From Serinus canaria (taxonomy: Eukaryota; Chordata; Aves; Passeriformes; Fringillidae): a stretch of 64,000 nucleotides of DNA. Where the stretch lies: NCBI RefSeq assembly GCF_022539315.1, contig NC_066314.1, positions 51,211,180 through 51,275,179 of the forward strand. Direction: 5' to 3'. Positions 51,529-63,584 of the stretch are shown here, in pieces. The notes beneath the pieces were generated by a model. That model saw nothing but the letters and a program-made list of their open reading frames with translations, was not told the DNA's origin and made no database searches. A program made the position numbers and the translations under genes. How positions within the stretch are numbered: the first letter of the stretch is position 1; every line of letters starts with the position of its first letter.

Positions 51529-51546
51529 AAAAAAAAAAAAAAAAAA
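51529..51546 (+). repeat. Poly(A) tract, 18 A
   Basis: An uninterrupted adenine run following GTTCCAGT. No parent retroposon is identified. Confidence 0.95.
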
Positions 51547-53749
51547 GAGACCAAATACTCCCGTTATAATTTTGCATCACTATAAATCAGTCCTTTAACA
51601 CCATTACAAAAATGATATGTTTCTATTAAAAAAATAAGCATCTGGTTTATAATTTTTTTAAATAATAGGACTATTTGAGCTTTGAGTTTTTTGACCTAAT
51701 GAAACAATCATTAAAAAAAAATCTATATGCTTGACATTCCTATAGATTTTGCTTTTTTTGTTTGTTTTCTTTAACATGCAAATAGACATCTCACTCCAGA
51801 ACCTGTGTAGTTTCTAGAGAAACCTTCCTCCTTGCTGAATGACATCTGAAGTGCAAATATTTGCATCTAATTTCTTCTACCTGTCCTTGGCATAAGTATC
51901 CTTCTGCACTGCTTGTTTACTCAATGTCCAAAGCAATTGCCACTTCAGGATTTTCAAGGACAAAGACTGATAGAGCAATTTTATTGTGACTATGAAAAAG
52001 ATTACTTGCTTATAAACAGAATTTCTGAAAAACTCTATCTTCATAGGTAGTCATTCCTCCTGTCCCTGTTACGTTTTGTAATCTCATGGTAAGCACTCTC
52101 AGCTGGAGCCTCTGACAAAAACTGGTCTGGGTTTGGACAACTGCTGTCCTTTTGTGAGTAGGTCACCAAACCAACAGATACAGAGCAATTTAATCTGAGA
52201 CATTTTGTCCCAGTATGATGTTCCATCATTTGTCATGTATGGTAGCATATTAGATAATCTTAAAAATCCACGCTGCTCTTAAACCCTAAGAATTCTTGTG
52301 GGTTCTGAGAGTTCCCTGCTCTAAACAGAAGATAAGAACATTAAGAACCTCCAGAAATTGTTCAATATTATGTAGGATCTGACTCTGGCAAGTTAGTAGT
52401 TTTGAAAGCATAGCATGAGGCTGGAAACTATGGAGCTGTTGAAAATTATAGTTACAGAGAGTGGACAGCCTGGTTTTCTTAAAAATGAAGCTGGACACAC
52501 AGCTCTGCTTCATCCTCCCTACATCCCCAGAAATTTATTCCTTGTGACTGTCACCAAAGCAGTTGCAATCCTTCCTCAGTGCAAGAGAACATTATTACTT
52601 TAAGGCTGATCCTTTAGCTTAACATAGAAGAAAGGTGAAAATTAGTCAGTTCAGTACAGCTAATTTCTGGCTTTGATTTGCTCATGAAAATAAGCACATA
52701 GACACCAATCTGTATGCAACCACAGCTATTCCAGAAAATCCTTCCCAACAGAAATAAACTACTTTTACAGATAAGCAGAGTTGGGTTTTTTCCCCTGCAA
52801 AATTCTCTCCTAGTTATCACAGTATGTCAAAATTTTCAGTTAGTAACACTTATATGATATCAGTGACATATCCAACATCATGATTTACTTCAGTTCATCT
52901 GGTATCACTCTTGACTAAAGCATCAGGAAAAGGATGTTTCTGGTGGTAGAATAATAAGCTTGATGAACCAATACCTAAGGAAGTCTGCCAAATACTATCT
53001 TGTTATGAATAACCTGTTCCAGAGTCCACAATTCTTTAGTAGAGTATACTGCAAAACATAATTTCTGCCCAATAAAGAAACATGAGTTACAGCATTCAGG
53101 CAGCTGAGGTAATGAGAGAAATTAGCATTCACGATATATTTCAGAGAACAACACATTTCTCTTAAACTATTCCCTTATCCTTCTAGAAGAAGAAAGCAAT
53201 TAAGTCCTGATTACTAACCCAATTACTCATACTTTTGATTATTTACACTGCTACTCAAAGCACATGTATACTTTGCTTCATCTTCCATTCTAAGAATGGA
53301 TCAATGCCTTTCTAAAATGGGTTTGTACGCACATTTGTTCATTTCTGTTCTCCTTGCATATTCCTACTGGAATTTCTGGCACACTCTACAGCCATAAAAA
53401 CAGGTTATCATAGAGTCCTCTCAGAATGCTGATGTATTGCAACAATCCATTTTACACTGCTAATGAAGTAAAATTATGAATTAAAAAAAAAAAGTTGATG
53501 GTTGCTCTATGAGCACGGGAAAAAAAAGAAAAAAAAAAAAAGGTGCGTTTATCACTCGACTCTCAGCAGCTGCCAGCACGAAAGGACACATCGTAGGGAC
53601 ACGCTCCTTACAAGCACACATGTAAGCCAGAAGCCGTCATATTTATTCATTCCTGACACGGTACCGGCGCTCGGAGTTGGGTCTTCCACCGCCGCCAGCG
53701 CTCGAGGCGGGGGCCGGGCCGGGCCGCTTCGCGCCCTCCCCGCACTTAC

Positions 53750-54030
53750 CCGCGCCGGGCGGCGCTCGGGACCGCCGGCCAGGCGGCGGGCGCGGGGTCG
53801 GCGCTGCCCCCGGGGCCGCGGGCCGGGCTCGCTGTCACGGCGCCGGGGCCTCTCCGCGCAGCCCAGGTGTAGCGGCCCGGGGCGCCCCACTGCGCGGGCG
53901 GGCGCTGCGCGGCGGCGGCCGCCGCTGGTTGGGCGCTCGGCGCCTGTCGCTGGGCGGTGTGAGAGCGGGCTGGCCCCGCCTCGGTCCGCGCCTCCGCCCG
54001 CCCAGGCACAGACATGACACAGACACACAG
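53750..54030 (-). other. Candidate first exon on the minus strand (5' end undefined)
   Basis: On the minus strand the sequence reads GGCGCGG then GTAAGTGCGG, with a perfect GTAAGT donor immediately after base 53750. The left neighbour is AT-rich, as expected for an intron. Transcription would start somewhere inside the CpG island to the right; 54030 is only a nominal limit. A frame from an ATG near 54015 stays open to the donor (it begins MSVPGRAEARTE) but is low-complexity and matches nothing I know. The exon may therefore be untranslated, or belong to a divergent non-coding RNA. Confidence 0.4.
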
Positions 54031-54626
54031 GCGCTGCAGCCGCTGCTGAGCCTGCTTGGGGTAGTGCGGCGGCGGGCGTGCGGCTCCCGGCACCCGCCGA
54101 GCGGCAGCGGCGGCCGCTCCCGGCTCCGCCTCGGCCCGCCGGGCGGGCAGCCGCGGCCCCGACACCCGCAGGGGGCAGCCTGGCACCGGGCGCCGCAGGC
54201 AGCCGGCGGGGGAAGGCTGACAGCGGGGAAGGGGCGGGAGGCGAGGAAGGAAGAAAGGAAGGAAGGGGAAGGGGGCAGCCTGGCACTCAGACTCGGGGGC
54301 GGTCTCCCGGCACGGGCACGGAGCGAACCCGGTCGGAGCGCGGCACCCAGCGGTCGCTGACTCGGGGCCGGCAGCAATAGCGGCGACCGCGGCGGTGCCG
54401 GAGGGAGCCTCTCCGTGCTCGGCTCCGCGGTGCCGGTGACCTTCCCCGAGCTGATTGCCAGGCCGGGGCAGGGCCTCCTCTCCCCTCAGAGAGTGTGCAC
54501 CAGGCCCCAGGGAGCGGGCAGGAGGCTGGGCCGGAATCCCCCGTTGCCCCCGGGTCCTCCTGGCTGCCGGCGGGGCCTGTGCGCCGAGCGGTTCGCCGCC
54601 GCGGAGAGGGGCGGGGAAGGCGAGCG

Positions 54627-54646
54627 GGACGGACGGACGGACGGAC
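54627..54646 (+). repeat. (GGAC)5 simple repeat in the CpG island
   Basis: Five tandem GGAC units in the presumed 5' untranslated or promoter region. Confidence 0.95.
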
Positions 54647-54649
54647 GCG

Positions 54650-54984
54650 GCCGGGCTGCACCTCGGGACAGCGCGGGGCGGGCAGGCCCCGGAGAGAGCT
54701 GAGCTGGGCGACGGAGGAGGCGGCCACCTCGGCGGCGCATCCCAGGAAGAGTCGGGACCTCGCCACCGCCCTCCTCCTCCTCCCACCGTTAGCGGCTCCT
54801 CGTCCCACGGAGAGTGGAGCTGCCGCTGCCGCCCCAGCTGGAACCCGCTGGCTGACACCTCCGGATCGCCGGGCTGCGGGGACGGAGCTGGAGCTGCCCG
54901 CCTGGAGCGCAGGAGGGGGAAGGACCGCTTGCTTGCTCGGAGCGGCTGGCGCTGAGCGCCCGGCCCAGGAGCCACCCGGGGAAG
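54650..54984 (+). other. Candidate first exon on the plus strand (5' end undefined)
   Basis: The sequence CCACCCGGGGAAG is followed by GTAAGC, a strong splice donor, after base 54984. Upstream is CpG-dense DNA with GC boxes. Downstream, CpG density falls and the sequence turns AT-rich and intron-like from about 55520. The start at 54650 is nominal. No frame in this exon is recognisable as protein, so it is most likely 5' untranslated, with the start codon in a later exon beyond the window. The plus-strand gene is unidentified. Confidence 0.45.
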
Positions 54985-55232
54985 GTAAGCACCTTCTCGT
55001 CGAGTCTCTGCTGCTTTTGGAGGCGAGGGGCGGGGAGGGCAAGAAACAATCGGTGAGTGTCTCCCTTCCAGCAGCCGGGGGAGGGTGCACCCGAGTCCGG
55101 AGGGCCGGGCTGGAAGCTTTATGTGCTGGATTTTAAGCCCCATCAGATCCGGAATTGAAGAGATGCTGAAGCGGAGGCGCGCGTGTCGTTTCCCGGCACA
55201 AAGGGGCACGTTCCCCCCAGGCGAGGGAGGCT

Positions 55233-55260
55233 GCTCCGCTCCGCTCCGCTCCGCTCCGCT
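55233..55260 (+). repeat. (GCTCC)5 simple repeat in the CpG island
   Basis: Five full GCTCC units and a partial sixth, 250 bp inside the presumed first intron of the plus-strand transcript. Confidence 0.95.
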
Positions 55261-55510
55261 CGCTGGCTCTGCGCCGCGCGCCCACTGCTCTCGCCGGACT
55301 GCGCTCCCGCTGCGCGCCGGCCCCGGCTCCGCTTCTGCTCCAGTCCCGCCGAGTGCCGCTGCTCCGCGCCCGCGGCCGGGAGAGCCGGGACTGGCGGCCG
55401 CGGCTGGGACGGAGGGAGTCGAACCGCGGGTCGTGAGCGCTGTGCCCGCCCGAACGGGAACCGGGGGCAGAGCCGGGGTTCGGCTGGGACGCTGAGCCGA
55501 GCAGGGTGAC

Positions 55511-58234
55511 TTCCCAGTCGCCCGCCAGCCTCCCCTGCGAGCCTGCAGCCTGGGAAGCGCTCCTTTGGGAAGGCTTCTGCTATTATCTCGTATCCGAGAA
55601 GTGTGTCATTTAGATCATTAATCCCTGCGCACCGGGGGTTGGGGAGAAGATAGCAACTTGCGGCCCTGTGGAGGTGACGTGAAGTTTGACAATACCTTAT
55701 GTAACACTTTTGGAGAGATTCCTAGTTTTTTTGTTGTGCCCAGTTTTAGCAAGCAAGTGGTTTTTCTTCTTTGTAGAGCATCAGACAACCGATTAGGTGT
55801 TTTCACCTGAGTACAGTGTCTCCTGCTTTGTTCAACTTAGAACAGGGGTACTGGTACACAGCATATAAAGCCTACTTTTTCCCTACGTGTATTTTTAAAT
55901 TAAAATTAGCCACTTTAGGCATTTGAACAGTTATTAGGTCTTACATTTTTCTGTATATATTTCACATAGCACTCTTAAAAATACGACAGGAAACATTTTC
56001 ACAGCACTGATTGTCATGCATGTATTCTGGAAGGTATGGATGGCAGGTTGGAAATAGCAATAAATCAAATGTCTTTTAAATATTCTTAGCTTCTTTTTGG
56101 ACAGTTTTAGTGCTGGAAATGCTGGAAAGACTAGAAAGCACCAGGCTAAACAAAGTGCTATGTTAAAATTAGACCTGGCAATTGCCAACAGGTCAGCATA
56201 TTTTATTTAATGATATATGCTGGATACAGATTTAATTTTCTGTGTACAAAATATTTTTTAGACTTGTTCAGAAGCAGAGGGAAATTTGATGAATGGGTTA
56301 AAATGTTGCCTAGTTTCCATAAGGGGTTATGTCTTCTACCAGGGGAAAAAACCCAAAGCAAAAATAGAAAGCTAGCCTCACACATGAAAAGACAGAGTAG
56401 TGATTTGCCACATCTCTTCAGACTCCCACTGAGTCGCTAGGGAGACTGGTTTGGGTGGGCTTCTTCCCCTCATTCAGCGGTGAAAATGCACAGACTGTTG
56501 TGATTATACCTATGAAACATTCGTTTTTCTAGCCTTGTGGAAGAAATTATGCTGCAAGCTTAGAGGAGAAATAATATGTTGAAACTTGGGTGATGAGTTA
56601 AGGGCAGGGATCTTCTAACAAAGTCGTTTTGCTCCCTGCTGCAAAAGAGATAGACGATCAGAGGTTAGTTTACTTATAGGAATAGGAAAAGCTAACAAAA
56701 AACCTTACATCGAATGTCTTCACTGTGTTTCAGTATTTTAAAATGAAGAAAAGTGAAAGAGGTGTCCCTATACTTCTTGAAAACTGGCAATTGCTGGTAG
56801 GTATTCTGAGTTTGAAATGTGAAATTCTTACCGCTTAGGTGTCCTGTGACGACCCTTGATCAGAAAGGCTGCAAGTCATGTAAGAGCCGCAGTAGCTGCA
56901 GAGTCTCTGATGGATAATTGGATTGGTAGGTTGATTTTGACTTTTTTTGTCTTTTAATTGCCTGCAGTAGTAGCTGGTGCCTCTTTTCCATCTTGCTGGT
57001 ATTTAATTCTTATGATTTTTTTGGTTATGTGGTGTGTGGCATCTTTTGTGTTTGAAGTATATACCTTCTTCTCAGGTGCTGGTAGGTAAAGCATAGCTTG
57101 GAGATATTTGACTGGCAGTATGGAGCAAGATACTTTTTTTCCTTTTTTAATGTCTGAAATATACATGACAACTTATTTTCTTTGTTTGGATTATGTGAGA
57201 AGATTGGAAGTTTTCTCAAGTCTGGAGAAATACGCACTGGTTTTCTATAAAGGAGCACTGAAAATAGTATTAATTATATCTTGAATTCTCTGTGCCAGCT
57301 ACTCAATCTGCAGAAATTCTGGAGTTCAGTCCTCAGAAAGCCAAGTGCAGAGCGGGGATGAATGACTGCATGCCTGTTGGAAACATTAAGATCTGTCAGA
57401 GGCTTGAGCTGAAATTTCAGTGCGTAGGACTTTAATATTAGTAAAAGTATATTGCTTCTGAATTAATTATTTTAGAAAACTGTAAAATTAGGACTCTCCC
57501 AAGTGCACTTAACTCCCTGAATTGAAGTGTTCTTAAAAACAATGATTTTAAACTCATGAGACTACTTTCTACTCAAATAAATGGCTTTTGTTTTTTCCTG
57601 GGATAAACAATTAGTTGTTAATAGACCCTTACTGGAGTACTCTCCTCTTTTATCCTTTGTTTGATTTTTTTAAATTTTTTTATGTGGCCTTATAAGAGCA
57701 ATCTTAAAAAAGACAAACACAGACACAAAACCAACAAAAAGCAAGCTTTTTTTTTTTTTGCCTGATGTTTTTAAAGGCTAATAATTGGTAAAATTCATAA
57801 TCTGACTACAAAGTCTTTGCACTGTATGCTAAACTCTCTCTACATGCAAACTCCTATTGATGTTGATGGGAGTGTTTATCTAGACCCTGAACAGCAATTA
57901 ATTTTTTTAAATATGTGTGTCTATCCTTATTTCCTGTCTTGTATGAAAGCCTATGTTAATGAGTTCTAGTTAGCTTTGAAGACTTTCCATCATCTTTATT
58001 AGAATAAATCAACAAAATGTCTGTTTTAAGGATATGAGAATTCTGGTGTATCTTCTTTTCCTGTAATGTGTCTGTGATAACATTAAGATTCGTGTCAGAA
58101 GATAACATAGTGCAACAGTGCAAATTTGTAGTTGGTTATTCTTCGTAAGTTTGTCTCCATTCTCTTCAGAGTTGTCTCTCTTGGTTATTTGCCTAATGCT
58201 GTGGCTAAAGAACTTTCTCAAAAGTAGTTTTGTG
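55511..58234. other. Intron-like stretch right of the CpG island
   Basis: CpG density falls abruptly and the sequence becomes AT-rich. A CRE-like TGACGTGA lies at 55675-55682, just beyond the island edge. No exon, repeat family or RNA gene is recognised. It fits the beginning of a long first intron. Confidence 0.55.
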
Positions 58235-58315
58235 TGAGGAAACATACACAGTGTCCATTGCAGGGAAATGTACACACGTTTCCATTGCAAGTAAACATGC
58301 ACACATGTCCATTGC
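58235..58315 (+). repeat. 27-bp minisatellite, 3 imperfect units
   Basis: Three head-to-tail 27-nt units (58235-58261, 58262-58288, 58289-58315) each end TCCATTGC and share an A-rich start and an ACACA-type core. Units differ at several positions, so the array is not recent. Because 27 is a multiple of three, the overlapping minus-strand frame shows a false 9-residue protein repeat around the motif LQW. Confidence 0.9.
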
Positions 58316-58872
58316 ACTATTTTTGCTCTGTTGTCTGGGTTTGGCTCATCTTCCTTTTGGTAGTGAATGCTAACTTTAAAAAACAACCATTGTTGATTAA
58401 TGCTGGCCTTAAAAACAGTCATTGTTCATTATCCCACACTTGGCATAATTTAAGAGCTGGAGAGTCAGAAGCAGCTCAAGGAAGATATTTTTACTTTTTC
58501 TTTTTTGAATTTCCTTTTCATTGAATCACTAATTTTTCTCTTCCTTGTGATACACCCACCTGAAGATAAAGGTTAAGAAATGAGGGTTGTACCTTGTAGG
58601 GATTCATTACTCTTTTGGTGTTGCTTGGTTCAGTATTTGAAGGTCTTGTATTTGTCAGAGCTTGTTCAATGCACAGCTGAAGAGAGGGAGCAGCAGATAA
58701 GAAATTCTATTTTATTTGGAAGTTGGTAGCTCAAAAATCAAGGAGAAAATTGCTAGAAAGGATTATCCTGGCCTTGGCACTGACTTTGAAGAAATCTGCC
58801 AAGGCTGGAATCCTTGTTTAAGTGCCATCTGTGTCAGAATTAGAAGCAAACTGTGCAAAATAGTTCCATTAC

Positions 58873-59151
58873 TCATTCTAATTTGCAGATCTGACCAGGT
58901 CTGATAATGTTTATAGTAGTATGTACATCACCCTCTTTCTTGGCTGTAGCTACTATTTCCACAACAGCGGGGTTAACTGGGTAGAAGCTACACTTAAAAT
59001 TATCAAAAAGATCCCCAGCAATGTCCAGCCTGTACTGTAGCAAAAAGTCAGATCTGATCATGTAACCCTGGTGGTGGAAGAAGCTGGAAATCTCAGCTGA
59101 TGCAGGCAGAGCGCAGCCTTCGTCTCTAATCCCCACGTAAGGTAGGTGTGC
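58873..59151 (-). pseudogene. Unidentified coding-exon-like segment (real exon or relic)
   Basis: On the minus strand a pyrimidine-rich tract ending TTATTATTCTCAG abuts base 59151 as a good splice acceptor. It is followed by an open frame, phase 0, starting AHLPYVGIRDEGC and including SSFFHHQGYMIRSDF, LDIAGDLFDNF and FYPVNPAVVEIVATAKKEG. Composition is balanced and non-repetitive, unlike the surrounding frames, and it is more GC-rich than its flanks. The frame ends at a TGA (58873-58875). Donor options are GTGATG after 58932 or GTACAT after 58927, both weak; the second would give an exact 75-codon exon. I do not recognise the family. It may be an exon of a gene on the opposite strand, a terminal exon, or a relic of a decayed gene. 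No partner exon was found nearby. Confidence 0.4.
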
Positions 59152-62100
59152 CTGAGAATAATAAAAAGAAATAGATTGGTTTTCAAGGCTCGAGTTCCCT
59201 GTCCTCATGGCTCTGGTTGCTTGGTTAATGAATGCTAGAAGATAGGTGCTATTGCCACTCTACTCTTCTCCCATGCATTTTTGCGTTTTGATGAGTCATT
59301 TCTGTTACTCCACATCTATACCAAGTTTTAATCCTCAGAGAATAGTTGCACGTGATGATCAAGACTATGTGTGCTGGCTGAGGGGCAGCTTGTCAAGGGT
59401 CAGATCAAGGAAGAGTGGCTTGATTTTCTGTTTTCCCAGAAATCTGTGAAAATTAGAGTAATTGTAGCAATTTCTCATCTGCTGTTTGGCCAAACTGCAA
59501 GTAGCAGTGATAACACCAGAATCAGAGCTTTCTTAAATCAGGACACCATCCCATGTCAGTGTTAACCTGCTTTCACTCACCTATATTGAGAGTTACAAGA
59601 AAATGTGTTAAGAAAAAAAAAATAAATTAAGCAACCCTCTGCTTCCTTCACAAGAAATGTTCTGCTGCTTCTGCTTAAAATGTCTGGGGAAGTTAAGTTG
59701 TTGAGTTGCATCTCTCAATAGCTCCTCTACAGTTTATCCCAGAATGAAATATGAGCATACAGAGTATCAACATTTCACTACTACCATTAGCTTTTAGTTT
59801 TTATCTGCTGATAAACATTTGGCAACTAAGACTTAAGACTGGGAGAAAATTAGAAATTGTTACTGAAGAATCTTCATTTCAATACAAAGAAGAATGAAGG
59901 ATTTTGTTTTAGCAGGACACAAGATAAAGGGGAGAGAAATGAAGGAGTTGTAAAGTTGTATTTATTTACTGAAATAGAAAACTGCTTGCAATTTCTAGAT
60001 GGACTTGGGAATGAATTTAAGTTGTCAGCTTGGAAAACTGAATATTTCTCATTGTGGAATGACAAGTGTCACTGAATGGTGGAGTAAGGTGAGCAAGAAG
60101 AATTGAGAACTAGTCAAATGAGGTGATGTTTTCAGCTGATACTTAGTTTTCTCAATCCATCTTCTTCTGGTGAGATTTCATTGTCTCCCTCTTTCTGATT
60201 TCCCTGCTGTGCCCCTGAACCTCAATACTAAATTCTCTTGGTTTTGCCTTTGTTTGATTGTTTTCCCTTCTGTCTTCAGTTAATGCTGCTTCTAATCAGT
60301 ACTGCAAATGGGATTTTATGTTTAAAAATTACTAGACTTCACTGTATGAATCTCCTTAATTCAATATTTTTCATGTCGAAGGTTCTAGAAAGGTATATGC
60401 CACTAGATAGATATAAGAAATGAAACCCCATAATTTTAGCATTATTAAATACCCAAATGTGTGTTCTTTAGATGATGTTGATCTTAATATTATTAACTTT
60501 CATTGTTAACAGAAGGGATGTATGAGGCTTCCTGTTTTTTTATATATAATGAACTGACATTCACCTTGAGGCTCTTCAAGCAGTGGTTAAATTTGTATTT
60601 TTGTAGTCTCATTTTTCAGTCCTAAGACTGGTTCTAGAATGTGGCTCAGATTTAAACCTGTAGGTTGTCATTCCTGTAAGACAAATTTTCAGAGATAAAA
60701 TATTAGCTGGCATGCTTGGGAATTCTTAAGTGAGATAAAGATGGTCCCTACTGCTTTGAAAAGGTGCAATTGTCTGTATTTTTTGATTTTTCCATATTGA
60801 GCATACTGTACAATTAGATGCTGTTTTATCAAAGTGGAGAATTGGAGCATTGAAGAATGAGGCTCCTGTAAAGGTGGTTATATTTTTGTTGCTGTGATTG
60901 GAGTATAACTTCTGTCCTTGATCTTCATCTTCCAGAACTCTTTAATATCAACTGCATTTATGAGAAATCTGATCCTCTCCGGTGACTATTCCAAGTAGTA
61001 GAAATCAGTAGGTGATGATGTTGTGAACAGTTTTTAGTACTAGAAGAGCTGCATGTTGGCATTAACTTCCACTAAGCAAAAATGATCAGTTTAAGAAATG
61101 GTAGAAGCTTTTAGTTGTCGATGTCTTCCTCCTTGAGATTTGTGTCATCAAAATGGGGGTGCTGCAAATGAAGAAAGGAAAAAAATCAGTACTGATAGTG
61201 AGTGTATTGGACTATAGGATGTGCTAGTGGCTAAGCCAAACCATTTGGTGATGAGCAGGTACTTTGAGAAAGAAGCAGTGTGTATGGGAATAAATTCTCA
61301 TCCTTCCATAGTTGCTCTCAGACCTCAGGTGTGAAGAAGGGAGTTTAGCCATAGTGGCTTAAATTCCTACCTTTCCTTCCAAACATTACTGTCTGCCTGC
61401 CTTTTCCCTTGTTCTCACTATAATGCTACTGCAGCTTAAAGGCTGCTAGATTAAAATAGTAGCTTCTAGCAAACTTCTGGGGTCATTCAGTCTTACACAG
61501 TTCAGGTTAGCCATGTAATCCTTCATTGTTGGAACACCTCCTTTCCACATTAAGGCTTTGTTTTGGGAATGATTCCTGCATGGCCAAAATCAGGATGCTT
61601 TCCAGCTGGTTTGGAGAGTGGAGAACCATGCATAGTAATGCCTTGCAATATGGTTATCAGTTTTGGGGTTTATATCTCTACTGTTGCTACCCAGAGTCTT
61701 GCCCCTTGCTTTTGTGTGCTGTGCTGGGGAAGTTGGACTTAAAATCTCAACTTATTCATACTGCCAATTGCCACTACTCCTAGCCTGGCACCTGAGGTAT
61801 ATCCAACTGCATCATATACTAAAAGCATGTGAGGTGCCGCTTAGTAAGCTTAGATCTTGATTTATATTACTGTTGCAATGTGAATTAACTGTGCAGTTGG
61901 TGAATGGTTGAGAAGAAATATGTTCCTAACATTTTTTCTTTATTAAGATGAGCAAAAATAGTAATATTGTGCCACTAGTATGTAAGAAATGGAAACTGAT
62001 GACAGTATTTTTCATATGCAGAATAACTTTGCCAATTTCCTAGTCTTAGACGTGTTGTGAAAATAAATCAGTAGGTTCCTGAATGCTTTACAGAGCTGCT

Positions 62101-63584
62101 TAGAGTGAGGAAAACATCAGTGAAGAAAGATAAACCCATTCTTTGACAACAAACTGATGCACTGCGGGTGAAGTGATTTGAGCAAAGTTGCCTAAGTGGT
62201 TAATCAAAAAAGCAAAGAGCAGAACTCTGGTCTCCTGAAAGAGTCACTGTCCTGTGCCTTAAATATGTGAACTATGTGAATAGTTCTTGTCTTTGGCAAG
62301 AACTACTGCTTAATGTAGTTGTGCCTTAGATGATGAAACCAAGTCCCTAATGATACTTGGCATACAATAATTATATTGTGTAAATATTCAGAATTTATGT
62401 GCATCTTAAAACAAACAAGCAAAAGTTAATTGACAGATGGAAAACAGACAAAATAAATGGATCCAAGTGAAATTTACCAGTACTCTTTGTTGATACAGAG
62501 GCAGTGCTGTAACCAGGGGAAGAAAGGAATGTGTTTTACTTCTCAAAAATGGAAAATAATACAACACTTAAAGCAGGAAATAGGAAAATGCTTAAAAGAG
62601 TAAATTAATATATGTCTTGGTATTTAAAAGTTGTAGGTTATTGTTCTTTAAATATATGGAATTTGTTAATGGTCAGGTGGTGTTAACAACCTAGAAAGTG
62701 TAACTGGAAAAGGCCACTGCCATTTAAAAGAAAAGCTGCCATAAATGAACAGTAAGGAAGCCAGAGCTTCCACTGAATTATTGACATATGTTAACTGGAT
62801 TAAAATATGGCATATTTATTGATTGCATCATTTTATATCCTCTTTGACCCATGATGAGCAGGGGCAGACACAGCATTTTTCTGAACAGAAAGCTGGGCAA
62901 GTTTGTTAAGGGTGCAGGGGTGTAGAGAATGAGAGAAACAGCATTGAGGTAAATCCATGTATGTCAGGTGTCTGAAGGTGATGAAATTTGATAGAGAGCA
63001 ATTTTTTCAGACATCTTAAAGCTCTTCAAATTTTTCACAGTGAGAGTTTCTTCCATTTCTGTTCTCAGTTTAAAAATTGCTGTATTACGCATCAGCAGTA
63101 AAGATTTCTGGATCTGAGGTTAGAATCAAGAATTTTTGAAGTAATTAATTTTACAGCATATTTTATTGAATGTGTTTGAGTTTTTTTCCTCAGTTTCATC
63201 CGTCCCGCTATTGGACACTGATATATTAAAAAAGTTTTGTTTCCGTTCAGGTTTTTTATTTTCCTTTTGTCCTTAACTTCATACTTTAAGTTTCTGTATA
63301 TGAAAATAATATGATCTGAGAAAAGATCTTGACATTCTGATTGAATTAGTTGAATTGTGAATGTTATACAGAAAGCAGTTGTTTATTCATTTTATTAAAA
63401 TGCCTAGAGGCTCTGGTTGAGAGAGGGCTCATTGCATGCTGGGTGAAGCACAAGTACACTAAGTGTACCTGAAGGATACTGTATTATCAGGAAGGCTGGT
63501 CTAAACCAGAGCAAAGCACTGGTTTGTGGCTGGGAGTTTTCTGTAACAGCAGTGCTTTGAGTCAGGTAATGATTGAGGTTGTCA
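59152..63584. other. Intron-like stretch
   Basis: About 4.4 kb of AT-rich DNA with no recognisable exon or repeat family. Short frames (for example 59857-60075, 61526-61783) have no identifiable domain and no convincing splice sites. Confidence 0.5.

Larger units (their letters stand above)
45510..53549. other. Long AT-rich non-coding stretch left of the CpG island
   Basis: About 8 kb with no recognisable transposable element and no supportable coding exon. It would lie in the first intron, or just downstream, of a transcript leaving the CpG island on the minus strand. A minus-strand AATAAA (TTTATT near 47761) might end a transcript, but this is weak. Candidate frames at 46608-46883, 48865-49155 and 52041-52229 match nothing I know. 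Simple sequence occurs at 49653-49667 (15 A), 50381-50491 and 51529-51546. Confidence 0.5.
53660..55510. promoter_or_regulatory. CpG-island promoter, probably bidirectional
   Basis: About 1.85 kb of very GC-rich, CpG-dense DNA in an otherwise AT-rich window, the usual mark of a vertebrate TATA-less promoter. Sp1-type GC boxes are visible at 54231-54237 (GGGGCGG), 54608-54616 and 55027-55035 (GGGGCGGGG). G-rich clusters such as 53707-53726 could form quadruplexes. Simple repeats lie at 54241-54275 (GGAA-type), 54627-54646 (GGAC x5) and 55233-55260 (GCTCC x5). Two divergent consensus splice donors lie on opposite strands, after 53750 (minus) and after 54984 (plus). This is the arrangement expected of two transcripts starting back to back. 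The long proline/arginine/alanine-rich frames on both strands are a by-product of GC content. The gene or genes served are not identified. Confidence 0.9.

Noticed and set aside
52041..52229. Minus-strand 62-codon frame as a coding exon of the leftward transcript
   Set aside because: The composition is protein-like, but there is no clear acceptor or donor and no recognisable domain. The same holds for 40369-40626 and 46608-46883.
53502..55509. Very long open frames in the CpG island, including a 487-codon minus-strand frame
   Set aside because: Stop codons are rare in GC-rich DNA. The products are Pro/Arg/Ala-rich, occur in overlapping frames on both strands, and the longest one stops inside the splice donor.
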